From contig MQVO02000174.1 of the NCBI GenBank assembly GCA_001986395.2, positions 1 through 17,489 of the forward strand: a stretch of DNA of 17,489 bases, in the 5' to 3' direction. Each line of letters begins with the position of its first letter. Positions within the stretch are counted from its first letter, which is position 1. The position numbers and the translations under genes were made by a program. Shown piece after piece: positions 1 to 7,021 of the stretch. Source of the DNA: Irpex lacteus. Its lineage: Eukaryota > Basidiomycota > Agaricomycetes > Polyporales > Irpicaceae. A model generated the notes under the pieces. The model did no database searches. It was not told where the DNA came from and was given only the letters and a program-made list of their open reading frames with translations.

Positions 1-187
1 AATTAGTTTTTTTGGGTTGGGTAATCCTTTTTAGCCTTAGAAAAATAAATTTAAATTTAAATAAAATTTTAAAATAAGATAAAGAATAAAAGTAATATAA
101 TATAAAAAATTTTTATCCTCAGCCTATATTCCTTTTAATTATATAATATAAAAAAAAAAGGAGATAAAGGATAAAAACAAATTTTAA

Positions 188-258
188 GCTGAAATGGTTT
201 AAATGGTTAAAACATACCACTCATGACGTATAATAAAGTTCAATTCCTTTTTTCGGCT
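188..258 (+). tRNA. trnM: tRNA-Met (CAT), anomalous anticodon arm
   Basis: The acceptor stem GCTGAAA/TTTCGGC closes with seven pairs, one of them G-T. The D-stem GTTT/AAAC is perfect around a loop containing GG, and a TTCAATT T-loop is present. CAT lies in the middle of CTCATGA, giving methionine. The anticodon stem pairs properly only as ATAC/GTAT, with a C-C mismatch and an eight-base loop, and the T-stem has mismatches. A one-base sequencing error or early decay would explain this. It lies about 220 bp upstream of nad4 on the same strand. Confidence 0.6.
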
Positions 259-478
259 CTATAATTCTATATTTACTAAGTTTAAATTTAAATTTAAGTA
301 AATAAACTTACAAAATAGCCCGTAATAGTATCTTTTTAAAAAATAGATAATGCTAACAACTCCTTTTTTTATTAATTATAAATAAAAAGGGAAAAAAATT
401 AAGTCAAATAGAATTATAAGTTAAATTCAATCTTCAAGGTATCTAATTTTAATTAGATAAAATAAAAAATAAAAATAA

Positions 479-1942
479 ATAAAATTACAATTATTATTAT
501 TAATACCACTACTAGGGAGTGCAATTATACTATTAATCCCAGAAAATAGTAAAGAAAATCAAAGTACAATTAAAAATATAGCATTAAATATATCATTACT
601 AAATTTTATAGTATCAATCTTTTTATGGGTTCAATTTAATTCAAATACAAGTGAATATCAATTTGTATATGAATTTACAAAATTGAGTTTCTGTCATTTT
701 AATATAGGGGTAGATGGTATCTCATTATATTATGTTTTATTAACTACATTTATAACACCAATAGCTTTATTATCTAATTTTAATAATTTAAGTTCAGAAA
801 AAAGTATTAAATTTTTCGTAATCTCATTTTTACTATTAGAAACATTTCAAATAGCACTATTTGTAGTATTAGACTTATTCTTTTCTATATCTTCTTTGAA
901 AGTGTTTTACCAGTATTATTTATAATAATCATAGTATATGGATCCGGAGTAAATAGAATAAGAAGTGCATTGTTATTTTTCTTATATACTTTAGCAGGTT
1001 CTTTATTTATGTTATTAGCAATCCTACAAATATATAGTAATTTAGGAAGTACAGATTTCACTATTATATCATTAAGTGAAATAAGTTTAGATAGTCAAAA
1101 AATATTATGGTTAGCTTTCTTTTTAGCTTTTGCTGTTAAAAACTCCATTATGGCCATTTACAGGTTGGTTATATAGAGCACACAGTGATGCACCCTTAGC
1201 AGCCTCAATCTTATTAGCAGGAACAATCTTAAAATTTGCTAGTTATGGTTATCTAAGAGTATTAATTAACTTTTTACCTGATGCTACTAATTACTTTTAG
1301 TCCTTTAGTACAAACTATTGCTATAAATAACTTTAATTTATGCTTCATTTGCTACTATAATTCAGCATGATACAAAAAGTTTAATTGCTTATAGTAGTAT
1401 CTGTCACATGGCTGTTGTTATTTTAGGTTTATTTCTAATACTATTATTGGTATTGAAGGTGCTATTTTACTATCATTAGCTCATGGTTTTGTTTCTCCTG
1501 CTCTATTTATTTGTGTGGGTGGAAGTAATATATGATAGATTCCATACTAGAACTATTGCATATATTAGAGGTTTAGCTACTTACTTTCCCAGTTTTCACT
1601 ATCTTATTTTTTGTATTTACTATAGCAAATACAGGTATACCTTTATCTCTAAACTTTATAGGAGAACAATTATCTTAATGGGTATTTGGGAAAGATCACC
1701 TATTATTTCAGCTCTAGGTGCTACTGGTATAGTTTTCAGTGCTATATATAGTATCTATCTTTATAATAGAATTTCTTATGGTGTATATTCTCCACATTTA
1801 AAATCTGCAGAAGATATATCTAGAAGAGAATTTAACCTATTAATTACTCTATTAATACCTACTGTAATTTTAGGTATACTACCAAATGTAATCTTAGATT
1901 CTAATCCATTTATCAGTTTCAACTTTATTATATTATGTATAG
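479..1942 (+). CDS. nad4: NADH dehydrogenase subunit 4, interrupted by about nine apparent 1-base frameshifts
   Basis: Nad4 is a proton-pumping membrane subunit of complex I. Stitched across frames, the window shows the whole family pattern: IPLLGS near the start, VDGISLYY, the LFFLYTLAGSLFMLLAI segment, a lysine within FAVK, QHDTKSLIAYSS, LAHGFVSPALF, YDRFHTR, NFIGEQ and a C-terminal PNVILDS. The stop is taken as TAG 1940-1942. No ATG is visible; the frame opens after TAA 476-478, so an ATA near 479 or a lost start base is likely. Frame changes fall near 882-886, 1137-1142, 1295-1298, 1324-1327, 1432-1434, 1523-1524, 1588-1590, 1675 and 1904-1905, each a gain or loss of one base in a short run. 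No in-frame nonsense codon is needed between them, and conserved residues are kept. Uncorrected homopolymer errors are the simplest reading; a very recent pseudogene is the alternative. Tryptophan is TGG here. Confidence 0.93.
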
Positions 1943-1976
1943 GTGCCCCTTACTAATATATAAATATATTATATAT

Positions 1977-2400
1977 ACCCCCGTAGTAATTATTTTATTA
2001 AAAAACTACCATTATTATTTGTAAGGCAAGGAGCATTACTCTCCATTCATTCCGCATCGGGAATTTCTAAAGGTCTTGTTTACCTGGACTTTTGGTAATA
2101 AATTTCCATCTGAAAGCTATGGTTAATAGTTCACCTTTAGAAATTGACAATCCCAATCCTATTACTTTTTCCATTATTTGAATTACATTCCCATATTTCA
2201 TTTTCTGTGCCAATTTGGAAACACATGATGAAAACAGGCTACTTGAAAAGTTGGGGTTTTATTAAGAATTTACTTCTCGTCCATCCCCAAAAACTAGTTA
2301 GAATTAATTCATCCGGTAAAGCGACCCTCGTGTTTTTGGGGGGTTTGGCTGGATTGCTTCTACTGTTTCTCAATCTTATTAATTGATGTTCTACAAATCT
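1977..2400. other. Unassigned spacer with competing short ORFs
   Basis: This stretch is richer in G and C than its surroundings. The plus strand can encode 80 residues from TTG 2144 to 2386, ending in a hydrophobic run, but a hairpin element lies inside that ORF. The minus strand can encode about 44 residues from ATG 2201 down to TAG 2067, and its frame stays open upstream of that ATG to about 2260. The two overlap and neither matches a family I recognise. It may be fragmented plasmid or endonuclease DNA. No function is assigned. Confidence 0.3.
2285..2341. repeat. Palindromic hairpin element (CCCCAAAAAC type)
   Basis: The arms CCCCAAAAAC (2285-2294) and GTTTTTGGGG (2332-2341) pair perfectly over ten bases around a 37-nt loop. 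The loop begins with TAGTTAGAATTAATTC, as in other members of the family in this window. Confidence 0.75.
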
Positions 2401-2461
2401 GTTGATAGATTTGTTACTGTAGATTTCCTGATCAGTACCCCATTTTTATTCTAACTAGGGG

Positions 2462-2641
2462 ATGGGTATTATAATCGGTAACATTATCATAATTAATACA
2501 CTTAATAATGCTGTACTTTTTAATAAATTATCTAGAATAGCTGTAATCATTGTGATTGTTGTTGTAAATTTTAAAATATATATTAAATTGCTTTGATCTT
2601 ACTCATTAAATAATAAAGGAAAAAGGTTTAGGGTACTTTAA
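2462..2641 (+). CDS. Possible small membrane protein ORF (59 codons, code 4)
   Basis: ATG 2462 opens a 59-codon frame ending in TAA 2639-2641. One TGA is read as tryptophan. The product would have an isoleucine/valine-rich hydrophobic stretch (about residues 2-38) and a basic tail with NNKGKRFRVL. It lies 189 bp upstream of cox3 on the same strand. I recognise no family; the size is reminiscent of Atp8 but the typical MPQL start is absent. In DNA this AT-rich a frame of this length can arise by chance. Confidence 0.22.
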
Positions 2642-2830
2642 ATTTATTAAATAAAAGGAATGGAATAATATAATTATTCTACACTAAGCAATCAAATTAA
2701 ACAGAATATGTTTATTAAGACTAATTAACTTTAATGAAATTAAGTTAAACTTTATTTTCTTATTTTATTTAAATAAAATAGGTATAGTCAATTCTTTTGA
2801 TGTGAGTTTTAAATTAAAAAAAAAATTAAT

Positions 2831-3650
2831 ATGACAAGTTTAAATTTAAATAGAAGTCTTTTACAATTTTTCCCTTACCATCTGGTAAGTAGATCACCTT
2901 GGCCTTTATTAGTAAGTTTTTCTTTATTAGTATTAACTTTATCTGCAGTTATGTATATGCAAGGTTTACCTAATGGAGGATATTTATTATTATTAGGATT
3001 TGTTTTAAACTGCTTACGGTATGACATTATGGTTAAGAGATGTAACAACAGAAGCAACATACGAAGGAGCACATACTTCTCAAGTACAAAATGGATTAGT
3101 AATAGGTTTTGTTTTATTTATTGTAAGTGAAGCTTTTGCTTTCTTAAGTGTATTCTGGGCTTTCTTCCATTCTAGTTTATCACCTGCAGTTGAAATAGGT
3201 GGAGTATGGCCACCTCAAGGTATTACAGCTTTAGATCCTTTTGCTATACCTTTATTAAATACTATTTTATTGTTATCTAGTGGTGCTTTTGTAACATACG
3301 GTCACCATGCTTTAATACAAGGAGATAGAAAAGGTGCAATTAAAGGAACATTATTAACAATAATTTTAGCTGTAATTTTCACTTCTTTACAATATTATGA
3401 ATACTCAGAAGCAGCTTTCTCTATATCAGATTCAGTATTTGGTTCAGCATTCTATGCTTCAACAGGGTTACATGGAATTCATGTTATAGTAGGAACAATC
3501 TTTATCACAGTAGGATTCTTTAGAATAGTACAGTATCACTTCACAAATAGTCACCATCAAGGTTTTGAAGCTGGTATTTTATACTGGCACTTTGTGGATG
3601 TAGTTTGGTTATTCTTATTCATAGCAGTATACTACTGGGGAGGAAACTAA
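2831..3650 (+). CDS. cox3: Cytochrome c oxidase subunit 3, one apparent frameshift
   Basis: Cox3 is a core membrane subunit of complex IV. It begins at ATG 2831 with MTSLNLNRSLLQFFPYHLV and contains the family signatures RSPWPLL, PNGGYLL, FIVSEAFAFLSVFWAFFHSS, ALDPFAIPLLNT, YEYSEAAFSI, GLHGIHVI and the terminal WHFVDVVWLFLF, ending at TAA 3648-3650. About 272 residues is the usual fungal length. One extra A in the run 3007-3009 moves the frame between LLLGFVL and TAYGMTLW. The rest reads cleanly from 3021 to the stop, so a single sequence error is likely. Tryptophan is TGG throughout. Confidence 0.97.
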
Positions 3651-3861
3651 TTTATTTATATATGTATACCCCCTTTGTATTATAAATAATTCCTAGTTCA
3701 AATTATATATTCTTTAATTTTAACTCTTATTCTATAAAATAATGAGCAGTGATAAAGAACAAAAAGATCTTAAAGAAAAAAAAATAATAAAAAATAAATA
3801 AAATATATTTAATATCTAATTTTACTTTGGCTAACTAACTCTATTTTATTTTAATTTATAT
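3651..3861. other. AT-rich spacer after cox3
   Basis: Very AT-rich DNA with short A and T runs. I see no tRNA and no credible ORF. Confidence 0.6.
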
Positions 3862-3862
3862 T

Positions 3863-4680
3863 AGCTCCACAAAAAAAATTGGTGGTCCTATAGATTAGAA
3901 CGATCTGAATAGGAGCTATAAGGCTACTTTATAACCGCTGATATTTATAGTTACTAATTGATAATTATTATTATTAAAAACACTCATGAAAGCTTATCTC
4001 AGGTAAAGGGTGTGCCTGTTAATAAGAACCTATCCAATGGAGATCGTACAAGAAGTATGGTTACTGCGTTGGAAAACTAGCATATCCGCAGCTCATATGA
4101 CTGGAGTCTTTCAGCACGTTGGACGGATACTATGTTGTGACATGAAGTTTTTAGTGGTATACTACGGTATTAGCTTAAATATGATATTAAGATATAAAGG
4201 GCTATTACCACTCTCTTTCACTAAAAAGACTGGTGGTTAACAATCCCTGATGAACTTCTTATGGAGCGCCCTAGAACAACTCCTCTGAAAATATATGCCT
4301 TGCAGGGGCGAAAAAACCTTGCGACACAACTATGTCTTAACTTAGAAAGTTAAAATTTACGTTATGGTTTTAAACGAAAAGTGCACTGAAACATGTAGGT
4401 ACAAGGAATATTGCTTGAGATTGCATTCAATTAGCAATGATTCGGGCACCATTAGCCTTGGGATGATGAACGGAATGGTAAAGATAAGTTAAAGAGGAGG
4501 GGGGTACTCCGTCCAAACAATTGTAGCGCCGGCACACCCGGCAGCTTACAACCATTTGAACTCCGTGCAGTCTCTTGGTGATTAAGACAAAAGATCAAAG
4601 ATTGCCCCCAAGATCCTTGGGGAATGCAAGGGGTTGAACTTTATTTAATAAAGCGGTAGGAACAAGAGTGACTGTAGCTA
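3863..4680 (+). ncRNA. Highly structured RNA-like region, possibly a group II intron remnant
   Basis: About 820 bp of much higher GC and no coherent protein. Many local helices can be drawn: AGCTCC/GGAGCT (3863-3917), a stem around AGTGGTA/TACCACT near 4150-4215, CGCCC/GGGGCG near 4266-4310, GTAGC-GCCGG/CCGGC-GCTTAC (4523-4549), a perfect CCCCAAG/CTTGGGG hairpin (4606-4622), and AGCGGTAG/CTGTAGCT closing over paired GA/GA (4652-4679). GTGTGCC at 4010 matches the group II 5' consensus GUGYG and is followed by domain-I-like helices. I could not find a catalytic domain V, so it is either 3'-truncated or another RNA. A minus-strand group I reading was considered and is weaker. It is not an rRNA segment I recognise. 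Confidence 0.4.
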
Positions 4681-4689
4681 AGATTAATT

Positions 4690-4968
4690 AAAATAAATCT
4701 TTATTCAAATAGTTTTATTATCTCTCTGATTCTTTAACCTTACTCATTATTTTATAATTGTAAGAGTTCAAATATTCTTATTAGATTATGATTCTTTAGT
4801 TTAACACACTCCCTAAAAAACTAAATAATTATCCCGGTATTATTAAAATTTAATTAAATTAAATTTTAATTAGAGCCTAGTGTTTTTAGGTTCTTGATTG
4901 TGAGAGTTCAAATGATTAATAGTTTAGTCTACTCATTTTTATCGTAAGTTCTATTGTATACAATAGGT
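4690..4968. repeat. AT-rich spacer holding one copy of a dispersed repeat
   Basis: Contains ATTCTTTAACCTTACTCATT (4729-4750) followed by ATTGTAAGAGTTCAAAT and TTCTTATTAGATTATGATTC. Related sequence recurs in reverse orientation near 10810-10870, 14225-14300 and 14630-14690. No ORF or tRNA is evident. Confidence 0.5.
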
Positions 4969-5208
4969 CTACCCCTTTACTTCCCCGACTATCACGGGGA
5001 TAGAGTAATAATAGTTCAATAGATTTTTATCGTAATTTCTTTTGGTTACTCTTCCCCCACCCGTTGCCCTATTGTAATAAATTATTTTTGGTTCAATAAA
5101 AAGATGATATTCCAATAGATATAAAGAAATAGTACCATGTGAAACGATATAATTTAGAATATGTATAGTATTATCCAAAAGTAAAATATAATCATTTAAA
5201 TATTTCAT
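4969..5208 (-). CDS. Hypothetical protein, 79 residues
   Basis: A clean 79-codon minus-strand frame. The product starts MKYLNDYILLLDN, has an isoleucine/leucine/tyrosine-rich first half and then the unusual RATGGGRVTKRNYDKN, ending SIPVIVGEVKG. It resembles a piece of an endonuclease or plasmid protein in composition, but I see no LAGLIDADG, GIY-YIG or polymerase motif. It may be a fragment or a chance frame. Confidence 0.3.
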   Translation of the reverse strand: MKYLNDYILLLDNTIHILNYIVSHGTISLYLLEYHLFIEPKIIYYNRATGGGRVTKRNYDKNLLNYYYSIPVIVGEVKG

Positions 5209-5533
5209 AATAAACTATCAACAAATTATATACAATACTAGTTTAATAATAAAGGATAAATATCCTTCACTTCGCTTAGTAAGAAAATTAATTAACTAAT
5301 TTAAACATATAGCACACTAGCTAAATACTATATAAACTAAACTAAACTAAACGAAACTAAATAAAATAACTCATCCTTTACCTACAAATATTGGTAGTCT
5401 TTTAAATTAAAATATTAATAAAGCTAATATTAATACAGATCTGTAAGTAAGTAACACAAACAGGATGAGGGGTACCCATCATCCAGCACTGTAACGGTCA
5501 AATAAATCTGATTAAAATCGCATTCTCCCAAAA
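5209..5533. other. Spacer with GC-rich near-palindrome
   Basis: AT-rich DNA with no credible gene. It holds a near-perfect palindrome centred on GGGTACCC at 5463-5484 (arms GGATGA/TCATCC). The right part, GGATGAG, could also pair with CTCATCC near 5372-5378 to form a larger fold. The last bases, CCCAAAAAAC (5527-5536), are one arm of the hairpin family and border the large duplication. Confidence 0.6.
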
Positions 5534-5576
5534 AACTTTTATTTTTAGGGGAGGGAGAATCTTTAAATTTATTTCA

Positions 5577-6216
5577 ATGGAGGAGAGGATTATGGGAGCT
5601 ATAAAATGTATTTCTTTGTGTATTTAAAAGCAGCGTATGATATAAATCTATATGTTCGAGGTGGCTCTGTAGCAAACTATTATAAAATGTATAAAACATC
5701 CGAGGGTTGAGGTTTATTTTATAGTAAGGATGTACGAATTTAATGTAATACATTAACTAGTTATAAGGGGATAATTGTCTATAATAAACTAATTATGGTT
5801 ATTGAACAGAAAGTTAATGATGGTATATGTGACGTCGTGCCTCATCGTAACATCTTGCTCGTCATAGTTAAGGGGGGAAACTCAAAGATTTAGCTTGTCA
5901 AGGGCAAGGTTTTAAGGTGTTTGTAAACGCAAATGCTAAGCGTTATTTTAGCACAACTCGAACAGTACTTAATGATGAAAGTGTGGATAGAGGGATTGAT
6001 CAGACAATAGGTCAATTGGATGGTCATCTTTATGATACCACTGATAAGCTTCTCCGTGATAAATTTTATTTTAAAAGATTTTGGATTTATTACCGGATTT
6101 CCTGTACTTGTGATTTAGTCATTAATCCTTTTTGTATTATTATTAAAAAAGGGGGGGGTTTTACCTTAAATTTTGAGTTGAATGGTGGGTTGCAGCAAGA
6201 AATAATAAGGGGGTAA
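5577..6216 (+). pseudogene. Broken ORF of unknown function, 5'-truncated copy
   Basis: Coding-like sequence runs through the duplication in more than one frame. The first part has YLKAAYDINLYVRGGSVANY and SEGWGLFYSKD (TGA as W), then one in-frame TAA, then VIEQKVNDGICDVVPHRNIL. After a frame change in the G run near 5872-5877 it continues with ACQGQGFKVFVNANAKRYF, the segment STTRTVLNDES, and an open frame from GTG 5917 to TAA 6216. The frame also shifts near 5602-5606 in an A run. With eight Gs the frame continues to LQQEIIRG and stops at 6216. I do not recognise the family; association with plasmid-type genes is possible. The copy at 12.5 kb has the longer 5' end. Confidence 0.45.
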
Positions 6217-6299
6217 ACAAATTTATCTCAACTTAGATTGTTCCATTTTGTTCCATTCTTAAAAGAGATTATTAGAATAAGTTTTTGTTATTATTTAAA

Positions 6300-6391
6300 C
6301 CCAAAAAACTAGGGTCGCGGTAGAAATAATCCCCAAAAAAACTAGTTAGAATTATTTATAATACCTAGTTTTTGGGGATGTTTTTTGGGGG
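6300..6391. repeat. Nested double hairpin element
   Basis: The outer arms CCCAAAAAAC (6300-6309) and GTTTTTTGGG (6380-6389) enclose the inner arms CCCCAAAAAAACTAG (6331-6345) and CTAGTTTTTGGGG (6365-6377). The inner loop starts TTAGAATTAT as in the other elements. It is duplicated at 13445-13536. Confidence 0.8.
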
Positions 6392-6463
6392 ATCCTTTTT
6401 TTATATTATTTCTTTTTAAGAATTAAAAAGAAAAAGAGTATGGGGGCAAGGATAAAAACAAGA

Positions 6464-6536
6464 ATGGTAGAAGACTAAGTGGATTGTTACTCTTTTTGGG
6501 AAAGAGCCCTAGCGTGTTCGAGTCACGCCTACCATA
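6464..6536 (+). tRNA. trnP: tRNA-Pro (TGG)
   Basis: The acceptor stem ATGGTAG/CTACCAT has seven perfect pairs. The anticodon stem CTCTT/AAGAG encloses TTTGGGA, anticodon TGG. The T-stem GCGTG/CACGC encloses TTCGAGT. The D-arm is short (GAC/GTT). The discriminator is A. It is followed 40 bp later by trnN on the same strand. Confidence 0.93.
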
Positions 6537-6576
6537 TACTTAAAAAAAATAAAATATTTTAACTTATAAAAATTAG

Positions 6577-6649
6577 GGTGCCATGTCAGAGTGGTTAATG
6601 TGGAGTACTGTTAATACTTTTTTCAGAGGTTCAATTCCTCTTGGCACCT
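6577..6649 (+). tRNA. trnN: tRNA-Asn (GTT)
   Basis: The acceptor stem GGTGCCA/TGGCACC is perfect. The anticodon stem GAGTA/TACTT encloses CTGTTAA, anticodon GTT. The T-stem AGAGG/CCTCT encloses TTCAATT. It forms a pair with the upstream trnP. Confidence 0.93.
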
Positions 6650-7021
6650 ATAAAAATAATACTACAATAACTAATACCATTTATCATTTTTTCCCCTTTT
6701 TATTATTAAATAAATAAAAAGGTATAAAATAAGGAGAAACACCTTCCTTATTATTAAGATGAAGATGGTGGATTGTTATTATCAAATTAGCTATACACTA
6801 AACCTCTAAACTTACTATTTAGTTAGTAAAGTAACTATAAAAAATAAATATAATATATTTTATACTATGGTACAAAGAGATTATTTGGATGGATTTACAG
6901 ACTATTTGATGAGTGGCTAGTACCAAGACCACCACCAGATCCAGATTGGAAAATATGGAGATGGGGCTCAAACTCATACGACACCAGACCTGTAAATCCA
7001 AATATATTCTCCTCAGGAAGT

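Larger units (their letters stand above)
5534..6393. repeat. Large direct duplication, copy 1 (860 bp)
   Basis: Matches 12680-13538 along its whole length by eye. The only difference I found is a G run of eight here against seven in the other copy (near 6151-6158). The right edge lies just past TTTTTTGGGGG of a double hairpin, and the left edge lies inside CCCAAAAAAC. Confidence 0.95.

Noticed and set aside
683..925. Three apparently separate short ORFs (683-925, 970-1176, 1483-1956) as independent genes
   Set aside because: They are consecutive pieces of one nad4 split by one-base frameshifts.
2875..3072. Minus-strand 65-codon ORF
   Set aside because: It is the antisense shadow of cox3.
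479..3650. Nuclear copy of mitochondrial DNA (NUMT) as explanation of the frameshifts
   Set aside because: A decaying nuclear copy should also carry substitutions and stop codons in conserved positions. Here nearly all damage in nad4 and cox3 is one-base change in homopolymers. Not excluded without reads.
4010..4240. 76-codon ORF starting GTG 4010
   Set aside because: It lies in the structured RNA-like region, its composition is not protein-like, and helices explain the sequence better.
4329..4590. Group I intron on the minus strand, from AGAGACTGCACGG and AAGACATAGTTGTG resembling R and S elements
   Set aside because: The two are about 240 nt apart, P and Q elements are not evident, and the P7 pairing needs two G-T pairs. 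The plus-strand folds are stronger.
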